Part shown: positions 14,601 to 24,065 of the stretch, piece after piece | Numbering within the stretch: position 1 is the first letter of the stretch | Layout of the letters: each line of letters begins with the position of its first letter | Assembly: GCA_025757745.1 (NCBI GenBank) | Contig: CP107217.1 | Span: forward strand, 1,798,001-1,862,000 | Reading direction: 5' to 3' | Origin: Coriobacteriaceae bacterium | GTDB lineage: Bacteria; Actinomycetota; Coriobacteriia; Coriobacteriales; Coriobacteriaceae | Length of the DNA stretch: 64,000 nt | Program-made: the position numbers and the translations under genes | The notes under the pieces: generated by a model | Databases searched by the model: none | What the model was told of the DNA's origin: nothing | What the model saw: the letters and a program-made list of their open reading frames with translations, nothing else

Positions 14601-15667
14601 TATGCGTTCCCCTGTTTGGTGCCCTTCATGCGGTACAGGGAGTCCGCAAGAATGGCAGGGTTGTTAACGCCAAAGTCGCCCAGGCGCTCCGGATCCTCGC
14701 TGATGTCGTCCATGAGCTCCTGCAGCGAGCCGTACTCGTCGACGATCTTCTCGGCCACGCCGTCACGCACGACGGACACACGCGAAAGCGTGCGCAGGCC
14801 CAGCGGTGTCATGACGGAGTCCTCGTCCAGGTCGTCGTAGCCCAGAACTGCCGCCACATGCTGCGGGTCGGACAGGTCCTTAGGCGTCATGCGGCTCAGG
14901 TTGGCGCGGATCTTCTCGGCATTGGCCTCGGAGGAATCGCTCGCGTAGTCGCGAATCATCAGGTCGTACTCGGTATCCATGCTGGAGCCGGCGAGCTGCT
15001 CGAGCTGCATCTGCACGAGCTTGCCCTGGTTACCCAGCTTGACAATGCAATCCTTAAGCTCAGTCTTTGCCTGCTGCATGATCTCGAAACTCGAGAAAAT
15101 ACCGGTAATGTCAGCGAGCGTAACGTAGTCGTCGAGCTCGAGGGCCGTCAGGCGCAACAGGGAGCGGTCGAGCGACTGACGGGTGGTCTGGAGCGTGGCG
15201 ACGAGCTGGTTGACCGAGCTCATGATGGTGGTGACGGGCTGGATCTCGTAGCTCTTGCCGTGAACGTACACGTTGACGACGGCACGACGGGCCGAAACCG
15301 AGATCACGATGGCGTCGGTGAGCACCGACATGCGAGCGGCAGTACGGTGACGCATGCCCGTCTCGCTCGTGGCAAGCGAGGGATCGGGATTGAGGTGGAA
15401 GTTGGCGCGCAGGATCTGGGTGAGGTCGCCGTCGATAACGATGGCGCCGTCCATCTTGGAGAGCTCGAACAGACGGTTCGAGGTGAACGAAATGTTGAGC
15501 GGGAAGCCGTCGTTACCGGCAGCGAGCACGTTTTCGGTGTCGCCGACGCAGATAAGGGCGCCCAGGTGACCGGCGATGATCATGTCGAGGGCGGTACGGA
15601 TCGGCTGACCAGGTGCCGTCAGGCGGATGGCCTGTTCCATACGCTTTTGCAGCTCGTTCTTATCCAA
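14600..15667 (-). CDS. disA: DNA integrity scanning diadenylate cyclase DisA
   Basis: 355 residues, full length. The N-terminal cyclase domain has the catalytic DGA at 73-75 (KMDGAIVIDGD) and RHRTA at 106-110 (GMRHRTAARM), which bind ATP and metal. A long helical spine follows, and the C-terminal helix-hairpin-helix domain (residues about 290-350) binds branched DNA. DisA makes cyclic di-AMP in response to DNA state. It is the first gene of the disA-ispD-ispF-cysS-rlmB-yacP series; radA, a common neighbour, is absent here. Confidence 0.96.
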   Translation of the reverse strand: MDKNELQKRMEQAIRLTAPGQPIRTALDMIIAGHLGALICVGDTENVLAAGNDGFPLNISFTSNRLFELSKMDGAIVIDGDLTQILRANFHLNPDPSLATSETGMRHRTAARMSVLTDAIVISVSARRAVVNVYVHGKSYEIQPVTTIMSSVNQLVATLQTTRQSLDRSLLRLTALELDDYVTLADITGIFSSFEIMQQAKTELKDCIVKLGNQGKLVQMQLEQLAGSSMDTEYDLMIRDYASDSSEANAEKIRANLSRMTPKDLSDPQHVAAVLGYDDLDEDSVMTPLGLRTLSRVSVVRDGVAEKIVDEYGSLQELMDDISEDPERLGDFGVNNPAILADSLYRMKGTKQGNA

Positions 15668-15826
15668 GGCATCGCTCCCATCGTATACGCTCCATAAACG
15701 CTAAATAGTTTCTCACGGTTTGTCCCTGCGGCGCTTGCGAAATCCGATGCTTACAGAATGAGCGAACACCGCCGAGAGCCTTAACCCAAATGAGCTGTTC
15801 ATGTGGTAGCATCGGGATTCACATGA

Positions 15827-15963
15827 ATGAGGGAGTAGTCGCGTGACCGGGTTCGCCTCCTGTGGCGCGGCAAGTCAACATACTGGCCGAAACGGTCTGG
15901 CTTGCCTTAATGAACGAGACTCGTGGTTGTACGCGCAGCACGTACGCCACGGGTCTTTTTTGT
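15827..15963 (+). promoter_or_regulatory. Manganese riboswitch (yybP-ykoY) with expression-platform terminator
   Basis: Conserved pieces of the yybP-ykoY aptamer are present in order: GGGAGTAG at 15831, TCAACATACTGG at about 15873, and GAACGAGACTCGTGG. The last overlaps a terminator with stem GACTCGTGG and CCACGGGTC followed by TTTTTT. Binding of Mn2+ to this family favours expression of efflux genes. It lies directly upstream of mntP, which fits exactly. Confidence 0.9.
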
Positions 15964-16016
15964 TGCTCCCCTGCCAGAAGTACACGCGGGTTCGCCCGCA
16001 GAGAGGGAGCCAGACT

Positions 16017-16595
16017 ATGGGACTCGCAGAGCTCGTGTTGCTCGCTGTTGGCCTTTCGATGGACGCATTTGCCATATCCATCTGCAAGGGCCTTGGCATG
16101 AAGAAGATCAACCTTAAGGTCGCCGTGGTGCTCGGCCTGTTCTTTGGCGGCTTTCAGGCCGGCATGCCCGTAATCGGATGGGCGCTCGGCAGTCAATTCA
16201 TGGGCATCATCGGGCCCATCGACCACTGGATCGCCTTTGTCCTTTTGGCCTTTATCGGCGCCAAAATGCTGTGGGAAGCCTTTACAGAAGACGAGGACGG
16301 GGGCGACGGCAAGGATGCCGAAAAGATTGACCTGGGCGAGTACCTGATCCTCGCCATCGCCACCTCAATCGACGCCCTAGCCGTGGGCATCTCATTTGCC
16401 GCGCTCTCGGTCGACATCGTGCCCGCCGTATCGCTTATAGGCATCACAACCTTTATCTTCTCCATCGCCGGCGTGGCGATCGGCCATACCTTTGGCGCGC
16501 GCTACGAAAAGCCTGCCACCATCGTGGGTGGCGTCGTGCTCATCCTCATCGGGCTTAAGATCTTGCTTGAGCATCTGGGGATTCTCGCGATATAA
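16017..16595 (+). CDS. mntP: Manganese efflux pump MntP
   Basis: 192 residues, close to the usual 190. Six predicted transmembrane helices arranged as two repeats, each with the family motif containing Asp: LSMDAFAISICKGL near residue 14 and ATSIDALAVGISFA near residue 118. A charged cytoplasmic loop (EDEDGGDGKDAEKID) separates the halves. MntP exports Mn2+ from the cytoplasm. ATG 16017 is preceded by GAGAGGGAG and follows the Mn riboswitch by 54 bp. A longer frame opens further upstream but would overlap the aptamer. Confidence 0.95.
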   Translation: MGLAELVLLAVGLSMDAFAISICKGLGMKKINLKVAVVLGLFFGGFQAGMPVIGWALGSQFMGIIGPIDHWIAFVLLAFIGAKMLWEAFTEDEDGGDGKDAEKIDLGEYLILAIATSIDALAVGISFAALSVDIVPAVSLIGITTFIFSIAGVAIGHTFGARYEKPATIVGGVVLILIGLKILLEHLGILAI

Positions 16596-16663
16596 AAAAC
16601 GCCTCTCATAAGCTCAACGTCAATGTAGAGGTCTCATGCAGAGTTTTGCATAATGCCTTTTCA

Positions 16664-16704
16664 TGCAGACTTTTGCATGTCATACTGATATGCAAAAGTC
16701 TGCA
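16664..16704 (+). promoter_or_regulatory. Operator palindrome of the hipBA module
   Basis: TGCAGACTTTTGCAT (16664-16678) and ATGCAAAAGTCTGCA (16690-16704) form a perfect 15-bp inverted repeat with an 11-bp spacer. A degenerate extra half-site, TGCAGAGTTTTGCAT, lies just upstream at 16638-16652. The repeat ends 15 bp before the hipB start, as expected for an autoregulated toxin-antitoxin operon. Confidence 0.82.
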
Positions 16705-16719
16705 CGTTAGGAGATCGCC

Positions 16720-17190
16720 GTGGATACCCTTCCCATCACCACACCGCGCCAAGCTGGCATCTACGTGCGTCAGGCACGCGAGGCTCAGGGTCTCACCCGT
16801 GCCGCCCTCGCTAAAAAGGCCGGTGTTTCGGAGCGCCTGCTCGCATCGCTCGAGCTAGGAGACGCCACTGGCATTCGACTCGACAAGTTACTGACGATTT
16901 TCAATGCTCTTGGACTGGCACTCGCCGCTCAAGGGGATATCGGCGAAGCAAAAAACGAGCGACCAGTCGACGCCCCGCATGCCAATCCGCTGCCTCGCAG
17001 CATCCCCAGGCGCCATCACACTCAACGTCCTCATCATCGCAAGCGTCGCAGCACAACCATCCCGATTCTTGCAGATGCTCCCTTTACGTCCGAACTCTAC
17101 GACAAGGCCTTCGCAGATTTCGCCATGTCCAATCTCGGAGTCTCGATTGCCGCAAACGCATCTGCCCAGGCAAAGCCTGAAGGGAAATAG
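16720..17190 (+). CDS. hipB: HipB-type HTH antitoxin
   Basis: 156 residues with a GTG start and an AGGAG site. Residues 10-70 form a Cro/C1-type helix-turn-helix: YVRQAREAQGLTRAALAKKA and VSERLLASLELGDATGIRLD. The C-terminal half is a basic, low-complexity linker (HHTQRPHHRKRRSTT) and a short tail (ELYDKAFADFAMSNLG). It should bind the palindrome upstream and hold the HipA kinase inactive. The hipA start lies three bases after its stop. It is longer than the about 90 residues of E. coli HipB. Confidence 0.85.
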   Translation: MDTLPITTPRQAGIYVRQAREAQGLTRAALAKKAGVSERLLASLELGDATGIRLDKLLTIFNALGLALAAQGDIGEAKNERPVDAPHANPLPRSIPRRHHTQRPHHRKRRSTTIPILADAPFTSELYDKAFADFAMSNLGVSIAANASAQAKPEGK

Positions 17191-17193
17191 CCC

Positions 17194-18498
17194 ATGGCCA
17201 CAACATCGCTTCGAACTATTATTTGCGGCGTACCTGCGGGAATGCTCATACAGGATGAGAGCGGTCTTGTCAGCTTTGCCTATGATCAAGACTATGACGG
17301 GCCGGCCCTTTCGACCAACATACCTGTATCGAATCGCACATACAGCCAACAGGTCATGAATCCGTACCTATTTGGCCTTCTACCCGACAGCGAAGACCAG
17401 CGAAAAGCGATTGCCGCCGAATTCGACGTTAGGCCCAACAACCCCGTTGCACTGCTCAGCCATATCGGACTTGACTGTCCGGGCGGAGTGCAGTTTTGTG
17501 CCGAAGAAGATGTCGACGCCGTCCTGCATCGCACCGGCGAATACCGCCCTATAAGCGATCACGAAATTGCCCTGCGTCTCAAGTCAATCAGAGATGACCG
17601 CGATGCATCGTGGATGGGCCTAGATGAAAGTTGGTCACTTGGAGGCAATCAGGGCAAGTTCGCTCTCGCGCTCGTAGACGGTCACTGGTGCGAATGCGTG
17701 GGCTCCTCGCCTACAACGCATATTTTCAAAAATGGCGTTATCGGTTTTAAACTCGAGGCTCTCAATGAGTTTGTCTGCATGAAAAGCGCCCAGCGCGCCG
17801 GTATCGCAACGGCAAACGTCGAATATCGTATGTTTGAGGACGAACCTACCCTCATTGTTGAGCGCTATGACCGCGTGAAAGTCGGAGACGGAACGATCAG
17901 GCGCCTACATCAAGAAGACCTCTGTCAGGCGCTTGGGGTGATGCCCGCCCAAAAGTACACGGCAGACGGCGGCCCGACCACACGCGACATTCAAGAGCTC
18001 CTCGTAACTACGAGCCACCATCAACTTAACCTGCATCTGTTTACGCAGATACTGTTCTTCAACGCCATTATCGGCGCACCGGATGCGCATGCGAAAAACT
18101 ATTCCCTGCTCCTTGGAAACGACGGCGCAGCCATGATGGCTCGAATGTACGATGTCGCATCGGGCTTGGCGTATGAGCGCATGCGACGTCGGGCACGCCT
18201 TGCTATGAGCGTTGGCGGCGAAAATCGTGTGGGGCGCATCGGTCCAGGTGCTATCCGCCGATACCACGGTATGGGCGACCCCGCGCTGGAGACGGCGCTC
18301 ACCGATGCCGGGCTATCCGAGAAGTTTTGCTTTGCGACCATGATGGACCTCGCCTACGAGGTACCCATTTGCATGGAAGAGGTCATGGACGAATACGCCG
18401 ATCTGCCCGGCATGGCGGACCTGCGCGAGCATATGCTCGGCCCCGTCCGCGAAAACTGCCAGCGAACCCTCGACCTCATCAGGGCGGATATGGGCTAG
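17194..18498 (+). CDS. hipA: HipA-type serine/threonine kinase toxin
   Basis: 434 residues, full length for HipA. The N-terminal subdomain is followed by the ATP loop LGGNQGKFALAL at about 149-160, the catalytic segment GAPDAHAKNYSLLL with D297 and N302, and the metal-binding Asp of MYDVASGL at 320. HipA kinases phosphorylate a cytoplasmic target (GltX in E. coli) and induce dormancy. All key residues are present, so it is probably active and neutralised by HipB. It is followed by a hairpin shared with pepD. Confidence 0.92.
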   Translation: MATTSLRTIICGVPAGMLIQDESGLVSFAYDQDYDGPALSTNIPVSNRTYSQQVMNPYLFGLLPDSEDQRKAIAAEFDVRPNNPVALLSHIGLDCPGGVQFCAEEDVDAVLHRTGEYRPISDHEIALRLKSIRDDRDASWMGLDESWSLGGNQGKFALALVDGHWCECVGSSPTTHIFKNGVIGFKLEALNEFVCMKSAQRAGIATANVEYRMFEDEPTLIVERYDRVKVGDGTIRRLHQEDLCQALGVMPAQKYTADGGPTTRDIQELLVTTSHHQLNLHLFTQILFFNAIIGAPDAHAKNYSLLLGNDGAAMMARMYDVASGLAYERMRRRARLAMSVGGENRVGRIGPGAIRRYHGMGDPALETALTDAGLSEKFCFATMMDLAYEVPICMEEVMDEYADLPGMADLREHMLGPVRENCQRTLDLIRADMG

Positions 18499-18529
18499 AC
18501 GCCAATCAATTTCCCATTTCTTAAAAGAA

Positions 18530-18570
18530 GAGAGGGGGCACCCGTCGCAAAGGCTCGGATGCCCCCTCTC
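18530..18570. terminator. Bidirectional terminator-like hairpin between hipA and pepD
   Basis: Perfect 11-bp arms GAGAGGGGGCA and TGCCCCCTCTC enclose a 19-base loop. It lies between the convergent hipA and pepD genes, where it can end both transcripts. On the minus strand an A/T tract (TTCTTTTAAGAAAT) follows. Confidence 0.75.
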
Positions 18571-18625
18571 GTAATGTCATTTGCAATCCGCTGGCACGTG
18601 GCTCGGACTGCTGCTAGCGCAACCT

Positions 18626-20083
18626 TTACGCAGCAAGGCGCTTGAGGACGTCGATGAGCAGCTCGTAGAAGCGCTCGGCAGAAGCGAGCTCCATGCTCTC
18701 GTCCGGGGTGTGGACATCGGAGAGCGTCGGGCCCACGGCGATGGCGTCCAGGCCGTGCAGGGCCTCGGCAAACAGGCCGCACTCAAGGCCGGCGTGAATG
18801 GACTCGATGCGCAGCTCGGAGCCAAAGAGCTCGCGATAGCTCTCGACAAAGACGTCGCGGACCGGCGAATGCTCGGCATAGCTCCAGCCGGGATACTCGA
18901 ACTCGAACTTGGCGTCGAAGCCCAGGACATCGGCCAACGTCTGCAGGCGGTCCTTGAACTCGTTCTGCAGCGAGGTGATCGAGGAGCGCGGGGACAGCAT
19001 GATCTTGACCTCGTCGTCAGAAGTGGCAACCACACCGATGTTGGAGGAAACCTCGACGGAGCCGTCGGTGGCGACGTTGCGGCGAATCACGCCGTTAGGG
19101 GCAAGACGCAGGGCGCGGATGAGGGCAAGCGCGGACTTCTGGTCCATGGCCTCGACCTCGGCGTCGTCGGCAATCTCGACGGTGCAGGTAAAGCCGGGGT
19201 CGAAGACCTCGAGCTCGGCAGTGACGTCGGCGATGATGCCCTTTGCGATCTGGGCCGCGGCCTCGGCGGCAGCGTGGTCGGCGTAGACCAGAACAGCCTT
19301 GCACTCACGGTTGATGGCGTTGTCCTTGGTGCCGCCGTTAAAGCTGACGATGGCGGGCTCGCCGGCGACCATCAGGCGGTCGATGATGCGGGCCATGATG
19401 AGGTTGCCGTTGCCGCGCTCCAGGTGGATGTCGGCGCCGGAGTGACCACCCAGCAGGCCGGAGATCTCGAGCGTAAGGGTGCTGCCGGTCTTGTGCTCGC
19501 GCACGATCGGGCAGGTGTAGGTAACGACGACACCGCCGGCGCAGCTGACGGTGGCCACGCCCTCCTCCTCGGAATCGAGGTTGATCATGGTGCGGGCGCT
19601 AATCTGGGACTTGTCGAGCGTCTCGGCGCCAACCAGGCCAGTCTCCTCGTCGGTGGTGAACACGCACTCGAGGGCCGGATGAGCAATCGAATCGTCGTTG
19701 AGCACGGTGAGCATCAGAGCGACAGCAATGCCGTTGTCGGCGCCCAGGGTGGTGCCGTTAGCGGTGAGGACGCCGTCCTTGACGACCAGGTCGATACCAT
19801 CGGTCGTAAAGTCGTGCTCAACGGAGCCAAGCTTGTCGCACACCATGTCGATGTGGCCCTGCAGCATCACGGTCGGGGCATTCTCGGCGCCGGCAGATGC
19901 GGGCTTACGAATGATGACGTTGTAGACCTCGTCCTGATACACGTCGAGGCCGCGCTCCTTGGCAAACGCAACCAAGAAATCGCTGATGCCCTTCTCGTTG
20001 CCAGACCCACGGGGGATCGCGCTGATCTCCTCAAAGAAATGGAACAGCTGGGCGGGCTCGTAGCCAGTAATCTTGTAGTCCAT
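18626..20083 (-). CDS. pepD: Beta-Ala-His dipeptidase (cytosolic Xaa-His dipeptidase)
   Basis: 485 residues from ATG 20083, preceded by AAGGAGG; an upstream in-frame start at 20188 lacks a site. M20 metallopeptidase motifs are complete: VMLQGHIDMVCDK (zinc His and Asp at about 80), TTLGADNGIAVAL, FTTDEETGLVGAE (catalytic Glu) and LLGGHSGADIHLERGN in the lid domain. PepD hydrolyses dipeptides such as carnosine in the cytoplasm. Transcribed alone and convergent with hipA. Confidence 0.94.
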   Translation of the reverse strand: MDYKITGYEPAQLFHFFEEISAIPRGSGNEKGISDFLVAFAKERGLDVYQDEVYNVIIRKPASAGAENAPTVMLQGHIDMVCDKLGSVEHDFTTDGIDLVVKDGVLTANGTTLGADNGIAVALMLTVLNDDSIAHPALECVFTTDEETGLVGAETLDKSQISARTMINLDSEEEGVATVSCAGGVVVTYTCPIVREHKTGSTLTLEISGLLGGHSGADIHLERGNGNLIMARIIDRLMVAGEPAIVSFNGGTKDNAINRECKAVLVYADHAAAEAAAQIAKGIIADVTAELEVFDPGFTCTVEIADDAEVEAMDQKSALALIRALRLAPNGVIRRNVATDGSVEVSSNIGVVATSDDEVKIMLSPRSSITSLQNEFKDRLQTLADVLGFDAKFEFEYPGWSYAEHSPVRDVFVESYRELFGSELRIESIHAGLECGLFAEALHGLDAIAVGPTLSDVHTPDESMELASAERFYELLIDVLKRLAA

Positions 20084-20231
20084 GGTGCCTCCTTGGCGCA
20101 ACTGGTTAGACAATAAGACATGCGCCTTGTATATTCCCAGACTTCGTTTGCATAAACCAGTCGAAAACGCCGAGCGCTCTCGCATCATCGGCTAACGGCG
20201 AGGAAACGCCACTTTATCAAGATAAAGCAGG

Positions 20232-20759
20232 TTAGACGGGCCGCGCCGAAGGGACGTTGGATCCTTCAACCAACTTCAACGCCTGTTGAACGTTAATGCA
20301 TACACCATTGGTATGCTTAATAAGATTCTTGTCCTCGGTCACGACGTAATCGGCATCAATGCGATTGGCGACGCCCAGCATCAGGTCGTCCTCAAAGTCG
20401 TTGTGATGATACTTGAACACAAAGGAGTCGAAGACCTCGTCTGCACCGACCGAGGCAATAATCGACTTTTGCCGAATCAGGCGAACGCACGCCCACGCTG
20501 TCTCGTCGGCACCGGCGATGGCTTCGGGAGTGAGAGCCCCCTCACGGCGGGCGTCGGCCTTCATCGTCCTTCCCAGAATGTAATAGACGTCTTTGACAGA
20601 CAGGGAGGACGAGAAGAGGACGATATCCTCCGCTTCCGCCGCGCGAGAAAGGAGCTCGACTATCGGCCTGGTCGCATTCGTGCGAGCGAGAAAGTAATCT
20701 AGCCAGACGTTCGTGTCGATCAGCAGCTTGAGCACACGTTTCGTTCCGACGCCGCTCAT
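20232..20759 (-). CDS. PIN-domain toxin
   Basis: 175 residues. The ATG at 20759 overlaps the antitoxin stop as ATGA, so this start is preferred over one four codons upstream. PIN motifs: LLIDTNVWLDYFLART near the N-terminus with the first catalytic Asp, central acidic residues (EDIVLFSSS), and DFEDDLMLGVANRIDADYVV with the second Asp cluster, followed by TEDKNL. PIN toxins are metal-dependent RNases. It is longer than a typical VapC (about 130). Paired with a RelB/DinJ-like antitoxin rather than a VapB type. Confidence 0.85.
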   Translation of the reverse strand: MSGVGTKRVLKLLIDTNVWLDYFLARTNATRPIVELLSRAAEAEDIVLFSSSLSVKDVYYILGRTMKADARREGALTPEAIAGADETAWACVRLIRQKSIIASVGADEVFDSFVFKYHHNDFEDDLMLGVANRIDADYVVTEDKNLIKHTNGVCINVQQALKLVEGSNVPSARPV

Positions 20760-21124
20760 AATTCGATCCAATCACTGAATCTCTCGCTCATCATTTGATC
20801 GTATAACTCGTCGTAATCAAAGGCTTCATCGGGGCTCGGCCTCTGAATCGAGAACCGCTCATAAAAATTCGAAATTAACGCAGCCCCTTCCGAGACGCGG
20901 GACGAACTCACCTTCGATCGTATGTCGTCAGGCAGGACTTCGTCATCATTCTTTTTTGCGACGGGCATATGACCGTTCTCGGTCAAGTACTGCCACAGCT
21001 CCCTCACAGCTTGTGACGGCGTCATGCCGATATGCGCCAGCACGGCGTCCCCAGCCTCTTTGAGTTGGCGATCCATGCGTACATTCATCTGGACCGGCCG
21101 TGAGTCGAGTACCGATATTGGCAT
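20756..21124 (-). CDS. RelB/DinJ-type antitoxin
   Basis: 122 residues. Residues 10-50 carry a ribbon-helix-helix: VQMNVRMDRQLKEAGDAVLA and HIGMTPSQAVRELWQYL are typical of RelB/DinJ. The C-terminal half is acidic and helical (SPDEAFDYDELYDQMMSE) and likely wraps the toxin. Its stop overlaps the toxin start, giving translational coupling. A palindrome lies directly upstream, consistent with autorepression by the complex. Confidence 0.85.
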   Translation of the reverse strand: MPISVLDSRPVQMNVRMDRQLKEAGDAVLAHIGMTPSQAVRELWQYLTENGHMPVAKKNDDEVLPDDIRSKVSSSRVSEGAALISNFYERFSIQRPSPDEAFDYDELYDQMMSERFSDWIEL

Positions 21125-21137
21125 GCTAGCTCCTTCT

Positions 21138-21166
21138 GCTATACATATTTATATTTCGAGTATAGC
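21138..21166 (-). promoter_or_regulatory. Operator palindrome of the RelB-PIN module
   Basis: GCTATAC (21138-21144) and GTATAGC (21160-21166) are perfect inverted half-sites with a 15-bp AT-rich centre. The palindrome lies 14 bp upstream of the antitoxin start and probably overlaps its promoter. Confidence 0.6.
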
Positions 21167-21183
21167 ACCATTTACTCATAAAA

Positions 21184-21211
21184 AAGGGGCGCCCCGACAG
21201 GAGTGCCCCTT
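21184..21211 (-). terminator. Terminator of clpC
   Basis: On the minus strand AAGGGGC, a 14-base loop and GCCCCTT are followed by TTTTATG. It lies 20 bp after the clpC stop codon. Confidence 0.75.
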
Positions 21212-21230
21212 CGCAAAGCTATGTTACGCC

Positions 21231-23873
21231 CTACAGCGCGCCGGAACCGGCTTGCATCATGCCGCCGGGGCCCGAGGTCACGCCGCCGCTCACGGGCGCG
21301 GCGTTGCCGGTGTGCGGTGCCGCCGGGGCGGTATCGCCACCGAGCGTGCCCGCCGGACGCGGTGCCGGGATCTCGCCCGTGCCGTGGCTAAAGACAAACT
21401 TGCCATCGGCCACGTCGCACAGGACGGTATCGCCCTCGCCCCACTCGCCGGCCAGAAGCTCCTCGGACAGCGGGTCCTCGATGAGCTTTTGGATGGCACG
21501 GCGCAGCGGACGCGCACCGTTGGTGAGGTCGGTGCCCTCGGCCACGATCTTGTCATAGGCCGCATCGGTGAGCTTGATGTTCATGCCGTTGGCAATCAAA
21601 CGCTGACGCAGGTCGTCCACCAGCAGGTGCGCGATCTTGGTGAGATTCTCGCCCGAGAGCTTCTGGAACACCACAATGTCATCGATACGGTTGAGCAGCT
21701 CGGGGCGGAACAGACGCTTGAGCTCGCCCATCGCGCGACCACGGATCTCACTCGACGTGAGACCCTGCTCGCCGGTGGTGCCAAAGCCAACGCTCGCATC
21801 CTGCGCAATCTCGCGGGCGCCCACGTTGGACGTCATGATGATCACGGTGTTGCGGAAGTCTACCGTCTTGCCCTGGCTATCGGTCAGGCGGCCCTCCTCC
21901 AGCACCTGCAGCAAGATGTTGAAGATATCGGGGTGCGCCTTCTCGATCTCATCGAACAGCACGACCGAGTACGGGTGACGACGAACGGCCTTGGTGAGCT
22001 GGCCGCCCTCGTCGTGACCGACGTAACCCGGAGGGCTACCGATGAGCTTGGAGACCTCGAACTCACTACCGAACTCGGACATGTCGAAGCTGATGAGCGC
22101 ATCCTTGCTGCCAAAGAGGTACTCGGCGAGCGTCTTGGCGAGCTCGGTCTTGCCCGTGCCGGTGGGACCCAGGAAGATAAAGCTGCCGCCGGGGCGACGC
22201 GGGTCCTTGAGCGGCGAGCGGCTGCGGCGCACGGCTTTGGCAACTGCCTCGACAGCCTCATCCTGACCGATGATGCGCGTCTTGAGCACGCTTTCGGCCT
22301 GCAGCAGGCGACGGCTCTCGCTCTCGGTAAGCGAGGACACCGGCACGCCCGAAGTCACGGACACGATATCGGCGATCTGACTCACATCGATGGTGAGCGG
22401 GCTGGCGTCGAGCTCGGCGGTCCAGGCGGCCTTGGCCTCGGCGAGCTCAATCTCGGCGGCCTTCTGTTGCTCGGTGATCTCGGCGGCCTTGTTCATGTCG
22501 TCGCTCTCGGTGGCCTCCTGCGCGGCGGCCTTAAGCTCCTCCACGCGATGCTCGGCCTCACGCACCGGCTCGGGCGCGCGATTCGCGGCGATGCGAGCGC
22601 GGGCACCGGCCTCGTCAATGAGGTCGATGGCCTTATCGGGCAGGAAGCGATCCTGGATGTAGCGGTTGGAAAGGTTCGCGGCAGCCTCGATAGCACCCTG
22701 CGTATAGCGCACATGGTGATGCTCCTCGTAGCGCGGCTTGAGCGCGGTCAGGATCTTGACCGTGTCCTCGACGCTCGGCTCCTCGACATCGATGGTCTGG
22801 AAGCGACGCTCGAAAGCCGGGTCCTTGGTGAGGTACTTGCGGAATTCCTCGGCCGTGGTGGCGCCGATAATCTGGAAGGCGCCGCGCGCGAGTACGGGCT
22901 TGAGCATGGAGCTCGCGTCGATGGAGCCCTCGGCAGAACCGGCACCGATGATGGTGTGCATCTCGTCGATAAACAGGATGACGTCGTCGGCTTCGGTGGC
23001 CTCTTGGATCACGTTCTTGAGGCGCTCCTCAAACTCGCCGCGATACTTGGCGCCCGCCACGAGGCCCGGCAGGTCGAGCGTCCAGATATTCTGGTTCATG
23101 AGGTTCTCGGGCACGTTGCCGGCTGCAATCTGCTGAGCCAGGCCCTCGACGATGGCCGTCTTGCCCACGCCGGGGTCGCCCAGAATGAGCGGGTTGTTCT
23201 TGGTGCGGCGCGAAAGAATTTCCATCATACGCTGGACTTCCTTTTCGCGACCAATTACAGGGTCGAGCTCGCCGTCGCGCGCCTTCTGCGTGAGGTTAGT
23301 CGCGAACTGCTTAAGCGTATCGGTGCCACTCCCCTTTTGCTGAGAGGCATCCGAGCCGCTAAAGAACGGCAGGCCCGCACCGGGACGACCAGCACCGGCG
23401 CCGGCGAGCGGACGCTTCTTGTCCTGGTCCTTGGCGGTGAGTTTCTCGATAGCCTTTTTGATAGAGGCGGACGACACACCCAGGCGCATGAGGATGTCCA
23501 TGGCCATGCCGTTGCCCTCTTCGACGATGCCGATCAGCAAGTGCTCGGTCGACACGTAGGTCTGGTTATTCTCACGCGCCACGCGGAATGAACGCTCCAT
23601 AACGCTAATGACGAGCGGCGTAAAGGCGAGCTTGGCCGCCTCGGTCTCCTCGCTGGGCTCGGGAACCGTGGTCTGGACCTCTTTGAGAGTATCCATGATG
23701 TCATCGTAGGAGATGTCGAGCGAACGCAGTGCCTCGGCGGCAATGCCCTCGTCCTCCTTGGCAAGCGCGAGCAGCAGGTGCTCGGTGCCCACCTTATTTG
23801 AATGAAGATCAAGCGCCTCTTGCTTGGCCATGGACATGACCTTACGCGCGCGATCGGTAAATCTATCTAACAT
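21231..23873 (-). CDS. clpC: ATP-dependent Clp protease ATPase subunit ClpC
   Basis: 880 residues from ATG 23873 ([20 protein letters not shown]), chosen over a start 11 codons upstream. Two N-terminal Clp repeats (residues 1-145), AAA module 1 with Walker [10 protein letters not shown] and Walker [11 protein letters not shown], a middle domain at about 400-480, and AAA module 2 with [20 protein letters not shown]. It unfolds proteins for the ClpP protease or refolds them. The C-terminal about 40 residues are a Gly/Pro/Ala-rich tail ([14 protein letters not shown]) of unknown use. Monocistronic. Confidence 0.96.
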   Translation of the reverse strand: MLDRFTDRARKVMSMAKQEALDLHSNKVGTEHLLLALAKEDEGIAAEALRSLDISYDDIMDTLKEVQTTVPEPSEETEAAKLAFTPLVISVMERSFRVARENNQTYVSTEHLLIGIVEEGNGMAMDILMRLGVSSASIKKAIEKLTAKDQDKKRPLAGAGAGRPGAGLPFFSGSDASQQKGSGTDTLKQFATNLTQKARDGELDPVIGREKEVQRMMEILSRRTKNNPLILGDPGVGKTAIVEGLAQQIAAGNVPENLMNQNIWTLDLPGLVAGAKYRGEFEERLKNVIQEATEADDVILFIDEMHTIIGAGSAEGSIDASSMLKPVLARGAFQIIGATTAEEFRKYLTKDPAFERRFQTIDVEEPSVEDTVKILTALKPRYEEHHHVRYTQGAIEAAANLSNRYIQDRFLPDKAIDLIDEAGARARIAANRAPEPVREAEHRVEELKAAAQEATESDDMNKAAEITEQQKAAEIELAEAKAAWTAELDASPLTIDVSQIADIVSVTSGVPVSSLTESESRRLLQAESVLKTRIIGQDEAVEAVAKAVRRSRSPLKDPRRPGGSFIFLGPTGTGKTELAKTLAEYLFGSKDALISFDMSEFGSEFEVSKLIGSPPGYVGHDEGGQLTKAVRRHPYSVVLFDEIEKAHPDIFNILLQVLEEGRLTDSQGKTVDFRNTVIIMTSNVGAREIAQDASVGFGTTGEQGLTSSEIRGRAMGELKRLFRPELLNRIDDIVVFQKLSGENLTKIAHLLVDDLRQRLIANGMNIKLTDAAYDKIVAEGTDLTNGARPLRRAIQKLIEDPLSEELLAGEWGEGDTVLCDVADGKFVFSHGTGEIPAPRPAGTLGGDTAPAAPHTGNAAPVSGGVTSGPGGMMQAGSGAL

Positions 23874-24065
23874 GCTCGTTTCCTTACATGAGTTCATCGA
23901 AATCAAAACGCCCGCCCGTCGGCGGCGCTTTTGTCTCTTTACCCACAGGTTGTCTATGTTAACAGCTGGAGGAATATCTATAAACCCGGCTCACATGAAT
24001 GCAGGTTATGACCGCATCGCGGGACTCACCGCGCGATGCGCGACAGGCGCCCCGCAAGAGAAACC

